Positions 27,709 to 37,362 of a DNA stretch of 64,000 nucleotides are shown here, in pieces (position 1 is the stretch's first letter; every line of letters begins with the position of its first letter). The notes beneath the pieces are model-generated. The model was not told the origin of the DNA, searched no databases, and saw only the letters and a program-made list of their open reading frames with translations. The position numbers were made by a program, and so were the translations under genes. Origin of the DNA: Desmonostoc muscorum LEGE 12446 (lineage in GTDB: Bacteria; Cyanobacteriota; Cyanobacteriia; Cyanobacteriales; Nostocaceae); the NCBI RefSeq assembly GCF_015207005.2, contig NZ_JADEXS020000001.1, positions 310,001 through 374,000 of the forward strand. The letters run 5' to 3'.

Positions 27709-28365
27709 ATGAGTCAGTCGATTACTGTATCCTGGTCAACGGTTGATGCAAAGTATCCAGAAGCATCAGTGCAAGTTGACAAACTTCCTAACCACGATTT
27801 AATTTTGCGTTGTCAAGCTGGACTGCGCCCGGATCGTGCTGCGTTTGCGGAACTATTGCGCCGCTATCAAACCCAAGTTGATAGGGTTCTATACCACCTA
27901 GCTCCAGATTGGGGTGACAGAGCTGATTTAGCTCAAGAGGTTTGGATTCGAGTCTATCGGAATATTAACCGATTACAAGAGCCTGCTAAATTTCGGGGCT
28001 GGTTAAGCCGCATTGCAACCAACTTGTTTTACGATGAGTTGCGAAAACGCAAGCGCATTGTCAGTCCTTTGTCACTCGATGCTCCCCGCTCAGTAGAGGA
28101 TGGCGAGATGGATTGGGAAATTGCTGGCGATACCCCAGGACCGGAAGAAGAACTCACAACTCGAGAATTTTACGAGCAACTACGGGAAGCGATCGCGGAT
28201 TTGCCAGAAGTATTTCGTACTACTATTGTCCTGAGAGAAATTGAAGGCATGGCATACGAAGAAATTGCTGAAATTACTGGAGTTTCCTTGGGAACGGTCA
28301 AATCAAGAATCGCCAGAGCTAGATCCAGATTGCAAGCTCAGTTGCAAAACTATCTAGATTCCTAA
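27709..28365 (+). CDS. sigG: ECF RNA polymerase sigma factor, SigG-type
   Basis: The 218-residue ECF sigma factor has region 2 at about residues 45-112 (FAELLRRYQTQVDRVLYHL, DLAQEVWIRVYRN, FRGWLSRIATNLFYDELRKR) and region 4 at about 150-212 (LREIEGMAYEEIAEITGVSL, TVKSRIARARSRL). A transmembrane anti-sigma gene follows 157 bases later on the same strand, the expected pairing. In Anabaena the comparable factor SigG with its anti-sigma handles envelope and general stress; that assignment is by similarity of layout and remembered sequence. Confidence 0.88.
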   Translation: MSQSITVSWSTVDAKYPEASVQVDKLPNHDLILRCQAGLRPDRAAFAELLRRYQTQVDRVLYHLAPDWGDRADLAQEVWIRVYRNINRLQEPAKFRGWLSRIATNLFYDELRKRKRIVSPLSLDAPRSVEDGEMDWEIAGDTPGPEEELTTREFYEQLREAIADLPEVFRTTIVLREIEGMAYEEIAEITGVSLGTVKSRIARARSRLQAQLQNYLDS

Positions 28366-28522
28366 TTTACAGTATTTTGCCTCTACCCAATGGCGGAATT
28401 TAAGCATTGATTAAGAATTAGCAGAAAGATATAGATTACTTCTGCCGTTAGGAGGAAAATTGAGTAATTTTTCCGAATTTTCGGTTGACTTTACCCGTGT
28501 ATGAATTGGTAATAATGTTAAG

Positions 28523-29140
28523 ATGACTACTGATTCTCAGTTTGATGATCGTTCCCACTTACAACTTCCTGAAGATTTGTCAGATGGAATAGTTGAGTAT
28601 ACCAATGAATCAACGGGTTTTATGGATATGGTGAAGCGCGATCGCTTCGAGTTATTAAGTGCTTATCTCGATGGTGAAGTCACAGCAGCCGAACGCAGGC
28701 AAGTAGAAGAATGGTTGGCAAATGATGCCTCAGTTCAATGCTTGTATGCCCGACTGTTAAAAGTTAGACAGGGCTTGCGGACTCTCCCAGTGCCCACACC
28801 CCAACAGTGTCCAGAAGCAACAGCCCAGCAGGTATTGGCACGTTTGCGCCGACGTTCTCGTTTCAACTGGATGGTTGGAAGCGCAGCCGCAGCGGCTTGT
28901 GTAATTGGGGCAGTATCTGGCTTATTACCTGGTGGTGGTTCGAGAACACCACAACTGGCACAACGGCCACAAATACAACCAATACAAACCTCGTCAGCGT
29001 CTGTTGTACCTCCTTCCTCGCTAATGGTGGGGCTAAATAATCCGGTAATTGAAATTCCGAAAGCAGCAGTAGCCTCTCCGGAAAATTCAATTTATCTAGT
29101 ACCGCCGCAACGTCGGGACTCCAGAGACGACATAAATTAA
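28523..29140 (+). CDS. Membrane anti-sigma factor paired with SigG
   Basis: The 205-residue protein has an N-terminal anti-sigma-type helical domain (FELLSAYLDGEVTAAERRQV then EEWLANDASVQCLYARL, about residues 48-92), one membrane helix (about 116-135, WMVGSAAAAACVIGAVSGLL) and a proline/serine-rich periplasmic tail. The zinc-binding H-x3-C-x2-C motif is absent, so it is not a ZAS-type protein. It would hold the sigma factor at the membrane until an envelope signal releases it by proteolysis. Confidence 0.85.
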   Translation: MTTDSQFDDRSHLQLPEDLSDGIVEYTNESTGFMDMVKRDRFELLSAYLDGEVTAAERRQVEEWLANDASVQCLYARLLKVRQGLRTLPVPTPQQCPEATAQQVLARLRRRSRFNWMVGSAAAAACVIGAVSGLLPGGGSRTPQLAQRPQIQPIQTSSASVVPPSSLMVGLNNPVIEIPKAAVASPENSIYLVPPQRRDSRDDIN

Positions 29141-29160
29141 TTAATCTCAAAGTTAACAGT

Positions 29161-29613
29161 TTATAGATAATAACTGTACTTAGTTATACCGGAGCCACTC
29201 CACCAACCGTCAGGTTGGAGGACACCTCCTAATTTGTCAACTTGCTCTAAACTCATCAAGTAAACCCAAGCCCATCCCAGAGAAAGCCATTCTCCCTGAT
29301 AAACCTCGATAGTTTTTCGGCCATAGAGGTTTTCTGACATTTGTCTAGTGGGGTGGTAATCTTCCAACACATCTAGCTGATTTAAAATCATTGGGTTGGC
29401 AAAAGATAGTAAATATCCGTACACTTGGCTATCTCCTGGCGTCATTGCTGGGTAGCCCATTGGCAAAGCAAACAATTTGCCTTGTACAAAAGCTCTTTTG
29501 ACATCTACAACTTTGCCAGCACAGTATCTCTTATAGTTACCTTCACCTGGTTTGAGGGTACCGTAAACAAAAACCTGCACCAAATCAGAAAATTTTATAT
29601 TTGATTCAAACAT
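29161..29613 (-). CDS. Gamma-glutamylcyclotransferase-fold protein
   Basis: The 150-residue protein has the GGCT signature VFVYGTLKPGEGNY, the block PAMTPGDSQVYGYL and LDVLEDYHP, which holds the likely catalytic glutamate. Such proteins cyclise gamma-glutamyl amines or peptides, and the exact substrate cannot be told from sequence. It is convergent with the anti-sigma gene and divergent from leuS, sharing a short upstream region. Confidence 0.88.
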   Translation of the reverse strand: MFESNIKFSDLVQVFVYGTLKPGEGNYKRYCAGKVVDVKRAFVQGKLFALPMGYPAMTPGDSQVYGYLLSFANPMILNQLDVLEDYHPTRQMSENLYGRKTIEVYQGEWLSLGWAWVYLMSLEQVDKLGGVLQPDGWWSGSGITKYSYYL

Positions 29614-29699
29614 CGCCTATTTTAACCATCTGATTTCTTTGCCTACCATCTACAATATGGAGGCAGATACGATAACAGATTATAGTAGGAGAATTTTTG

Positions 29700-32321
29700 G
29701 TGGATTCCCGATACAACCCCGCAGCAATTGAGGAAAAATGGCAAAAAACATGGGCAGAACTTGGCTTAGATCGAACACCGACAGCTAGCAACAAGCCAAA
29801 ATTCTACGCTTTGTCCATGTTCCCTTATCCATCGGGCAGCTTACACATGGGTCACGTCCGTAATTATACCATTACTGACGTGATTGCCCGCCTCAAGCGA
29901 ATGCAAGGGTATCGGGTAATACACCCAATGGGTTGGGATGCTTTTGGCTTGCCAGCAGAAAACGCTGCCATTGACCGTGGTGTACCGCCAGCAAAGTGGA
30001 CTTATCAGAATATTGCCCAGATGCGGCAACAATTGCAGCGTCTTGGTTTATCCATAGACTGGGAATGCGAAGTCGCTACCTGTTCGCCAGAATATTACAA
30101 GTGGACGCAATGGATTTTCTTGCAGTTTTTGCAAGCGGGTTTAGCTTACCAAAAAGAAGCTGCGGTAAACTGGGACCCCATTGACCAAACTGTACTGGCA
30201 AATGAACAAGTCGATAACGAAGGACGTTCTTGGCGCAGCGGGGCAATAGTTGAGCGCAAATTGTTGCGGCAGTGGTTTTTTAAGATTACTGACTATGCCG
30301 AAGAATTACTCAATGACTTGGATAAGTTGACGGGTTGGCCTGAGCGCGTCAAATTAATGCAGGCAAATTGGATTGGGAAATCCACAGGCGCTTACTTAGA
30401 ATTTCCGATTGTTGGGATAGATGAAAAAATCGCTGTATACACCACACGCCCAGATACAGTTTTTGGCGTGAGTTACGTGGTGTTAGCACCAGAACATCCT
30501 TTAACAAAGCGTGTCACCACAAAAGAACAACAAGCGACAGTAGAAGCGTTTATTAAAGAGGTTTCTAATCAAAGTGAGTTGGAACGTACCGCTGAAGATA
30601 AACCTAAGCGGGGTGTCCCCACAGGTGGGGTAGCAATTAACCCGTTTACAGGCGAAGAAGTGCCCATTTGGATTGCTGATTACGTACTGTATGAATATGG
30701 TACTGGGGCAGTCATGGGTGTACCGGCACACGATATCCGGGATTTTAAGTTTGCCCGGACTTATGATTTGCCGATTGATTTTGTCATTGCTTCCCCAGAT
30801 GATGTTGTAGGTTTTGACTTAACTCCAACATCAGAGACGGATGAAGTCACACAACTCGTGCAAATTGAATACAACCAGGCATACACTGAACCAGGAATTT
30901 TAATTAATTCCGGTGCTTTTACTGGTATGACTTCCACAGATGCTAAACAAGCGATCGTTGACTATGCCGAACAACAAGGTTTTGGTAAAATGCGGGTGCA
31001 ATATCGGTTGCGGGATTGGTTGATTTCCCGGCAGCGTTACTGGGGCGCACCGATACCCGTAATTCACTGTCCTAATTGTGGGATAGTACCAGTGCCCGAT
31101 AAAGATTTGCCAGTACAGTTGCCGGAAGAGGTGGAATTTACTGGACGTGGTGGTTCACCTTTGACTCAGTTGGAAAGTTGGGTAAATGTACCTTGTCCGA
31201 CTTGCGGCACTCCAGCGAAGCGGGAAACTGACACGATGGATACTTTTATTGATTCCTCGTGGTATTTCTTGCGTTTCCCTGACGCTAAGAATGAACAACA
31301 GGTTTTTGATTCCAGTAAAATCAATGACTGGATGCCAGTAGATCAATACGTAGGTGGGATTGAACACGCGATTTTACATTTGTTGTATTCGCGGTTCTTT
31401 ACCAAGGTGCTGCGGGACAGAGGCTTGTTGAATTTTGATGAACCGTTCCAACGTCTGTTAACTCAAGGCATGGTGCAGGGTTTAACTTACTTGAATCCCA
31501 ACAAGGGCGGCAAAGATAAATGGATTCCTTCTAATCTGGTGAATGCTGCCGACCCACGCGACCCCCAGACAGGCGAACCGTTGCAACGTCTTTACGCCAC
31601 CATGTCTAAATCCAAGGGTAACGGTGTAGCGCCAGAAGATGTAATTTCCAAATATGGTATAGACACAGCGCGGATGTTCATCTTGTTCAAAGCGCCGCCA
31701 GGAAAAGACCTGGAATGGGATGAAGCTGATGTAGAAGGACAATTCCGCTTTTTAAATCGGGTTTGGCGTTTGGTGACAGATTATGTTGCTGCTGGGGTAT
31801 CCCGGAAGAAACCCCAACTTTCTGATTTAAGTAAGCCAGAAAAGGAATTGCGGCGGGCAATTCACACTGCTATTCAAGCGGTGACGGAAGACGTGGAAGA
31901 TGAATATCAATTCAACACAGCTATTTCAGAATTGATGAAATTGAGTAATGCTTTAACTGATGCCGATGGGAAAAATTCACCAATTTACGCAGAAGGCATT
32001 CGGACTTTGGTGGTATTGCTAGCGCCCTTTGCACCACACATTGCTGATGAATTGTGGCAGTTGTTGGGTGAAAGTGATTCTGTTCACACGCAAACCTGGC
32101 CATCATTTGACCCCACTGCTTTAGTAGCTGATGAAATCACTTTAGTGATTCAAATTATGGGCAAGACTCGTGGGACAATTCAAGTACCGGCACAAGCTGA
32201 TAAAGCCGCGTTGGAAAAATACGCCCGTGAATCTGAAGTAACCCAGCGTTACATTGAAGGCAAAGAGATTAAAAAGGTAATTGTGGTGCCTGGGAAGTTG
32301 GTAAATTTTGTAGTCAGCTAA
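29700..32321 (+). CDS. leuS: Leucyl-tRNA synthetase
   Basis: The class I aminoacyl-tRNA synthetase has 873 residues. It shows the HIGH-type motif ([14 protein letters not shown]), the editing domain (about residues 225-420) with [14 protein letters not shown] and [12 protein letters not shown], and [10 protein letters not shown] chose the GTG at 29700, eight bases after an AGGAG ribosome site, because cyanobacterial LeuS proteins begin with an equivalent of [14 protein letters not shown]. The TTG directly before it would add one residue. Confidence 0.96.
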   Translation: MDSRYNPAAIEEKWQKTWAELGLDRTPTASNKPKFYALSMFPYPSGSLHMGHVRNYTITDVIARLKRMQGYRVIHPMGWDAFGLPAENAAIDRGVPPAKWTYQNIAQMRQQLQRLGLSIDWECEVATCSPEYYKWTQWIFLQFLQAGLAYQKEAAVNWDPIDQTVLANEQVDNEGRSWRSGAIVERKLLRQWFFKITDYAEELLNDLDKLTGWPERVKLMQANWIGKSTGAYLEFPIVGIDEKIAVYTTRPDTVFGVSYVVLAPEHPLTKRVTTKEQQATVEAFIKEVSNQSELERTAEDKPKRGVPTGGVAINPFTGEEVPIWIADYVLYEYGTGAVMGVPAHDIRDFKFARTYDLPIDFVIASPDDVVGFDLTPTSETDEVTQLVQIEYNQAYTEPGILINSGAFTGMTSTDAKQAIVDYAEQQGFGKMRVQYRLRDWLISRQRYWGAPIPVIHCPNCGIVPVPDKDLPVQLPEEVEFTGRGGSPLTQLESWVNVPCPTCGTPAKRETDTMDTFIDSSWYFLRFPDAKNEQQVFDSSKINDWMPVDQYVGGIEHAILHLLYSRFFTKVLRDRGLLNFDEPFQRLLTQGMVQGLTYLNPNKGGKDKWIPSNLVNAADPRDPQTGEPLQRLYATMSKSKGNGVAPEDVISKYGIDTARMFILFKAPPGKDLEWDEADVEGQFRFLNRVWRLVTDYVAAGVSRKKPQLSDLSKPEKELRRAIHTAIQAVTEDVEDEYQFNTAISELMKLSNALTDADGKNSPIYAEGIRTLVVLLAPFAPHIADELWQLLGESDSVHTQTWPSFDPTALVADEITLVIQIMGKTRGTIQVPAQADKAALEKYARESEVTQRYIEGKEIKKVIVVPGKLVNFVVS

Positions 32322-32453
32322 AGGAATCTGAAGAAAAAGTGCTGAGTTAGGAGTTGAGAATTATTCTCCTTGTCCCCTTATCTCCCCACTCCCTGCATTT
32401 TCAGGACATTTTCAGGGTTGGAGTAGTTAACCAACCCATTTTTGCTGTGTATT

Positions 32454-33665
32454 TTACAACCAAGGATGGCGTGGTGGATTGACGTTGTTGAGAAAGTAGT
32501 TACCTACAGCGTAGTATTTCCAACGCACGGGATCGTGTAAGGTATGCGCTCTGGCATTCCGCCAATGGCGATCGTAGTTAAATTGCTGCAACGTAGATTT
32601 AGTACCTGCTAGTTCAAATAATTTATTAGTTGCTAGCAATGATGCTTCTGTTGCCAATGCTTTTGCTTCAGCAACTGCAATAGAAGCCTCGACTACCTTG
32701 GCTTCTTCCAAGTCTGAAGCATTTGCTGCATCAATAAACTCACCAGCACGCTTTAGCAATGCTTCGGCAGCATGAACCTGGATTTGGACTTGTCCAAGGT
32801 TATAGATAGTCAAAGGATCGTCGTAGGCATGTTCTAAATTACTATCAACCCAAGGACGAGTATGGTTACGAACAAAGTTTATAGTATCTCGTATAGATGC
32901 TTTGGCAATTCCCACATCTACGGCAGCTTGAATAATCTGAGCTACAGCGCCCATAGGGGTGGCACGCTCGAATGCTAGGTAATGGGGAATCACATGCTCT
33001 GGTTTGACTTTGACATTTTCTAGAATGGTGGTGCCGCTAGCAGTAGTTCGCTGTCCAAAGCTTGTCCAGTCATCAAGTAAAGTTATTCCTGGTGCATCTC
33101 GCTCCACAAAAGCGATCGCCGTTTTACCTTCTTCATTAGCAGCAATTACGGGAATCCAATGAGCTAACAATGCACCAGCAGAATAATATTTACGCCCATT
33201 GAGAATATATTCATCACCAGACTTTTCCAAACGCGTCTGGACATCGGTAACGGATTTAGTACCAATTTCCGAAAAGGCATTGCCAAACCTTTTACCTTGT
33301 AATACCAAATCAAAGAAAAATTGCTTTTGTTCATCTGTGCCATCTAGATGAATTGCTTCCACCATGTAGAGGTGATTTTGAGGAATTTGTCCGAGACTGG
33401 AATCTGCTTCGGAGATAATTTTGATGACTTCTGCCAGAGTGGCATGAGATACAAACGCACCACCATACTCTTTGGGAACTGTAATCCCCCACAACCCACT
33501 AGCAGAAAACTTTTTCACCTCTTCATAAGGTAAACGCCGTTGTTGATCGCGTTCTGAATCTTCTTTGACAAAATCAGCAGCTAATTCATGAGCGATCGCG
33601 ATCGCTTCGGCATCACTTGTAATCACATGAGCTTTTTGTTCGGTATCAATTGTAGTTGTCATCAA
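32454..33665 (-). CDS. sfnB: SfnB-type sulfur-acquisition oxidoreductase (acyl-CoA dehydrogenase fold)
   Basis: The 403-residue flavoprotein has the acyl-CoA dehydrogenase fold in the DszC/SfnB branch: GLWGITVPKEYGGAFVSHAT, NGRKYYSAGALLAHWIPV, and a C-terminal region with FNYDRHWRNARAHTLHDPV. SfnB proteins act in scavenging sulfur from organosulfur compounds under sulfate limitation. It lies 43 bases after the sfnG gene on the same strand, so the two are probably one operon. The exact reaction is not established from sequence. Confidence 0.85.
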   Translation of the reverse strand: MMTTTIDTEQKAHVITSDAEAIAIAHELAADFVKEDSERDQQRRLPYEEVKKFSASGLWGITVPKEYGGAFVSHATLAEVIKIISEADSSLGQIPQNHLYMVEAIHLDGTDEQKQFFFDLVLQGKRFGNAFSEIGTKSVTDVQTRLEKSGDEYILNGRKYYSAGALLAHWIPVIAANEEGKTAIAFVERDAPGITLLDDWTSFGQRTTASGTTILENVKVKPEHVIPHYLAFERATPMGAVAQIIQAAVDVGIAKASIRDTINFVRNHTRPWVDSNLEHAYDDPLTIYNLGQVQIQVHAAEALLKRAGEFIDAANASDLEEAKVVEASIAVAEAKALATEASLLATNKLFELAGTKSTLQQFNYDRHWRNARAHTLHDPVRWKYYAVGNYFLNNVNPPRHPWL

Positions 33666-33708
33666 TTCACCTTTGTAACTTATCTATTTACCGCTGGAAA
33701 ATCTTTGG

Positions 33709-34803
33709 CTACACATTTACTAACTCTTCAGTTGTGCGACGACGTGCCTCAATTTTTCGTACCAAAGGAATGACTTCACGTCCGAATGCTGCCAAGTCAT
33801 CGCTATAGTGCAGAAAGCCACCCAGAATTAAATCTACGCCTACTTCGTAGTACTGACGAATGCGCGAGGCGACTTGCTCTGCTGTACCAATCAAGCCTGT
33901 TCTAAAGCCGTCGTTGTACTGTATCAAGTCTTCAAAATTGGAATTTGCCCACATTCCTTGTCGTTCACGAGTAGAAGCTCCTGCATGTTTGACGGCTTCT
34001 CCAAATCCTTGTACAGCTTCTTTATCGGCCTGGGCTATAATCTCTCGCAACACTGCATGGGCTTCTGCTTCGGTATCTCGTACCAAAATGAAAGCATTTA
34101 GGCCAAACTTTACTTTACGTCCTTCTTGACGTGCCAGAGCAGATACTTCCTGAATTTGCTCTTGTACGCCTTCGATAGTATTGCCATTCATGAAATACCA
34201 GTCAGATACACGGGATGCCATACGCCGGGCGGCTTTGGAGTTACCACCTTGAAAAATTTCCGGGTGTGGATTGTGGTTAATCGGTTTGGGTTTTACCCAA
34301 CCACCATTGATACGGTAAAAGTCGCCTCTGAAGTGGAAATCATCTTCTGTCCACATACCTTTCAGCACACGGATAAATTCTTCGGAACGACGATAACGTT
34401 CATCATGGTCTAACCAAGGTTCGCCATAAATCGTGAATTCACCTTTGAACCAGCCACTGACGACATTTAGGCAGAAGCGACCTTGAGAAATAAAATCAAT
34501 TGTCGAACCCATTTTGGCAACCACGCCGGGATGCCATAGCCCCGGATGAACAGCAGCAATCAATTTGAGCCGTTCGGTTACTGGTGCTAAAGCTGCTACT
34601 GTCGAGAGCGCTTCTAATTGATATTCTGCACCGTAGCTAGCAATAAATCGAGCTTGAGCTAAAGCATAGTCAAAACCCACTTGCTCAGCTGTTTGAGCTA
34701 GCTTTGCGTTGTAATCAAAAGTCCAATCTGTGCGTTGGGGAATTTTGCTAACTACCAATCCCCCACTAACATTGGGAACCCAATACGCAAACTTAATATC
34801 CAT
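33709..34803 (-). CDS. sfnG: Dimethylsulfone monooxygenase SfnG
   Basis: The 364-residue FMNH2-dependent luciferase-like monooxygenase begins DIKFAYWVPNVSGGLVVSKI, the characteristic SfnG N-terminus, and has NVVSGWFKGEF and PEIFQGGNSKAARRMA blocks of the family. SfnG converts dimethyl sulfone to methanesulfinate, feeding sulfur assimilation. ATG 34803 was chosen; the in-frame start 22 codons upstream adds residues unlike the family. No flavin reductase gene is adjacent, so reduced FMN must come from elsewhere. Confidence 0.92.
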   Translation of the reverse strand: MDIKFAYWVPNVSGGLVVSKIPQRTDWTFDYNAKLAQTAEQVGFDYALAQARFIASYGAEYQLEALSTVAALAPVTERLKLIAAVHPGLWHPGVVAKMGSTIDFISQGRFCLNVVSGWFKGEFTIYGEPWLDHDERYRRSEEFIRVLKGMWTEDDFHFRGDFYRINGGWVKPKPINHNPHPEIFQGGNSKAARRMASRVSDWYFMNGNTIEGVQEQIQEVSALARQEGRKVKFGLNAFILVRDTEAEAHAVLREIIAQADKEAVQGFGEAVKHAGASTRERQGMWANSNFEDLIQYNDGFRTGLIGTAEQVASRIRQYYEVGVDLILGGFLHYSDDLAAFGREVIPLVRKIEARRRTTEELVNV

Positions 34804-35171
34804 TAACTTCCGCCTTGATAGTGTTAAAAACTTTTGAGCAACACATTTTTGGGTGAAGACGCGATTCATCGCGTCTCTACAAAATGGTCTATTTGTCCCA
34901 TTCTTTTTTCAAATTGGTATAAAACTTGCACAAAAAGTTGAAGACACGAATTTGAATGAATGGCGCGAACCAAACAATTTTTAAATTCTGACTATTAGTA
35001 CTGTATTCCGACAAACTTACCGTACATTTGTAAATTTACGGTATCATGACTTATTCCTGAAAAGCAAGTTTTGTAGTTAGGGAATTCCTCAGCAAAATCT
35101 GTAGCTGCTACAGCAAAGGTTTTAAGCCTGACGCAAAGACAGGGAGAGACTTTGAACGGGAAGTTTCTCTC
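34804..35171. other. Intergenic region upstream of sfnG, with a small inverted repeat
   Basis: About 370 bases without a gene. At 34858-34881 there is GACGCGATTCATCGCGTCTC, a small inverted repeat of a family also seen near 23285 and 50537. The sfnG promoter should lie here; no CysR/NtcB-type site was identified. Confidence 0.5.
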
Positions 35172-36299
35172 TTATTTAGGTGAACCCATTTTTTCGCTGG
35201 CAATGATATGCAAATCAATGTTTTTGAGCAAGCGCACCAATTTTTGCGTTAAAGAACCTTTGAGGAGTATTTGCCAGCGCGATCGCTGACTTTCTCCAAT
35301 TACAATTTGGGTAATGCGATATTTCTCTGCTACTTCGGCGATCGCATTAGCTACGTTACTATTAGTTACCCGAATAAAAGTCCCTTCAAATTCTTTACAG
35401 AGTTTCTCACAGGTGTGGATGTGTAAACTTTCCTCTTTGGTAAGGAAGCGCTCTGGATCGGCAACAAACAAAGTATACAGCGGTGCATTCATGTAGTTAG
35501 CTATTCTCGCACCACGGCGTAAGAGTTGCACCGAGTTAGGGTAAGTAGATACACATACTAAAACTCGTTCATGAATGTTACAAAATTGTCCATTTGGTGT
35601 GGTGGCGATCGCATTTTCTTCTACGTTGTCTGCTACTTCCCGTAAAGCCAACTCCCGCAAAGCTATTAGGTTACGACGTTGGAAAAAGTTATCGAGGGAT
35701 TGTTGGATTTTTTGCGGTGCGTAAATCTTGCCTTCTAATAATCGTTCTTGGAGCGTTTCTGGTGTCACATCGACTAGTACGACTTCATCTGCTTCATCCA
35801 AAATCCTGTCAGGAACTCGCTCACGCACTACTATCCCGGTGATTCTGGCTACTAAGTCATTGAGGCTTTCTAAGTGTTGGACATTCACTGTCGAGTAGAC
35901 ATCGATACCTGCTGCCAAGACTATTTCTACATCTTCGTAGCGTTTTTCGCGTGGGGAACCAGGGACATTGGTATGGGCAAGTTCATCGATTAAGACTAAT
36001 TGGGGCGATCGCTTTAAAATAGCATCTGTATCCATATCCGTTAGGGTCAACTCACCGCGAGGATATTGCTTGCGGGGCAAAATCTCCAGTCCCTCTGCCT
36101 TTTCTCCTGTCTCCTTACGTCCGTGGGTTTCCAAAAGCCCGACAATGACATCAATTCCTTCTTGTTTGAGTGCGTGTCCCTCTTCCAGCATCCGGTAGGT
36201 TTTGCCTACCCCAGGAGCCATGCCAATAAATATTTTATGCTTGCCCCGCCGTGGCGGATAAAGGGAGTAATTTGCAGATATCGAAGGTGTAATGGTCAC
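35172..36299 (-). CDS. kdpD: KdpD N-terminal domain protein without histidine kinase
   Basis: The 375-residue protein has the KdpD sensor domain (about residues 20-230) with Walker A GMAPGVGKTY and a Walker B-like LVLIDELAHTNVPGSPREKR, then a UspA-like domain (about 248-370, ending LLKNIDLHIIASEK). The four membrane helices and the histidine kinase of E. coli KdpD (about 890 residues) are absent. Short KdpD forms of this kind are known from Anabaena strains. No KdpE gene is nearby. It is the last gene of the operon kdpA-B-C-D. Confidence 0.92.
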   Translation of the reverse strand: MTITPSISANYSLYPPRRGKHKIFIGMAPGVGKTYRMLEEGHALKQEGIDVIVGLLETHGRKETGEKAEGLEILPRKQYPRGELTLTDMDTDAILKRSPQLVLIDELAHTNVPGSPREKRYEDVEIVLAAGIDVYSTVNVQHLESLNDLVARITGIVVRERVPDRILDEADEVVLVDVTPETLQERLLEGKIYAPQKIQQSLDNFFQRRNLIALRELALREVADNVEENAIATTPNGQFCNIHERVLVCVSTYPNSVQLLRRGARIANYMNAPLYTLFVADPERFLTKEESLHIHTCEKLCKEFEGTFIRVTNSNVANAIAEVAEKYRITQIVIGESQRSRWQILLKGSLTQKLVRLLKNIDLHIIASEKMGSPK

Positions 36300-36383
36300 T
36301 AAACTAGTATTAGTATGAATGGTTTGCAGGGCTATAGTCTTTTACCAAATTCTGAATTCTGAATTCTGAATTCTGACTCATTC

Positions 36384-36986
36384 TCATTGATTTTGCTGAC
36401 GATTAATATCTTGCAGGTCAAGAGCATAATTCAATCGAAGAACATTGACACCAGGTTCGCCAAAAATCCATAAAAATCTGCTATCAGTATACTTATTAAT
36501 TAGACGTAAAATTTCTTCCTCTGCGACTCCACGGGCACGAGCTACTCGCTCCAATTGCTGGCGTGCTGCTTTGAAGGAAATGTGGGGATCTAAACCCGAT
36601 CCAGAGGTGTAAATAATATCAGCGATCGCTTGAAGATTTTCGTCTCGCAGTTCGTTTCCCTGCTCTATAATCCGATTGAGTAGCTCTGGATTGCTAGGAG
36701 CGAGATTGCTGGCTCCAGATATGCCAGTTGGCCTGGCTTTTTTGCCTTGGCTATATCTAACAGTGCTAGGACGGGGATGAAAATATCGCTCAGATGTGAA
36801 GCTTTGACCAATCAAAGCTGAACCAATTGGTTCATTATTTAAATTCCGCATGATGCTGCCGTTAGCTTGATAGGGCAAGAAAACTTGACCCACTACAAGA
36901 ATTACGAGGGGATAGATGATTGCAGTCAACAACCAAAGCATCACAGTTATGAAAATTGCTCTGATTGATTCTCGAATAATACCCAT
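36384..36986 (-). CDS. kdpC: Potassium-transporting ATPase subunit KdpC
   Basis: The 200-residue protein has one N-terminal membrane helix (about residues 12-34, ITVMLWLLTAIIYPLVILVV) followed by the periplasmic KdpC domain with IGQSFTSERYFHPRPS, SNLAPSNPELL and a GSGLDPHIS block. KdpC stabilises the KdpA/KdpB complex of the high-affinity, ATP-driven potassium uptake system. It lies between a broken small-subunit gene and kdpD. Confidence 0.94.
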   Translation of the reverse strand: MGIIRESIRAIFITVMLWLLTAIIYPLVILVVGQVFLPYQANGSIMRNLNNEPIGSALIGQSFTSERYFHPRPSTVRYSQGKKARPTGISGASNLAPSNPELLNRIIEQGNELRDENLQAIADIIYTSGSGLDPHISFKAARQQLERVARARGVAEEEILRLINKYTDSRFLWIFGEPGVNVLRLNYALDLQDINRQQNQ

Positions 36987-37042
36987 AATAAATTTTCCAC
37001 TTGCTCCTAAAATTAATTTTTAATTTTTAATTTTTAATTCTT

Positions 37043-37183
37043 TTACCAAATTAGGATGCTGTCAACTGCATCAATAATTGGGACAACTACCACATTCAAC
37101 CACAGCAGGCTAAAAATAGCGAGTGTTAGATGTTATGTCATTGCTACCAAACAAAGGATATCGCCCAAGGAGTGCTTTTGCAT
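37043..37183 (-). pseudogene. Small Kdp membrane subunit (KdpF/KdpG-like) interrupted by a stop
   Basis: On the minus strand, ATG 37183 opens MQKHSLGDILCLVAMT, then an in-frame TAA at 37133-37135, then HLTLAIFSLLWLNVVVVPII and a short tail to TAA at 37043. The second part looks like the single membrane helix of the small KdpF/KdpG-type subunit that cyanobacterial kdp operons carry between kdpB and kdpC. One base change would restore 46 residues. It is either a nonsense mutation or a sequencing error; the family match is from memory. Confidence 0.5.
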
Positions 37184-37362
37184 GAGTTATCGAACTGCCG
37201 GTCTCAAATTTCTCGCTCAGTGTTGAGCAACAAGTATATTTATTCATATTCCTTTTCTTTCCCCTCTCAACAGGTAAAAGTAAAAATAAAACAGGCAAAA
37301 ATATTTATTCTCTTACCTTGGGAAGAAGCGCTTGTTTTCCAAAATCTCTATTTTTGCTGTTC

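Noticed and set aside
28863..29150. Minus-strand frame opposite the anti-sigma gene
   Set aside because: Shadow of the real coding strand, with no start context or family.
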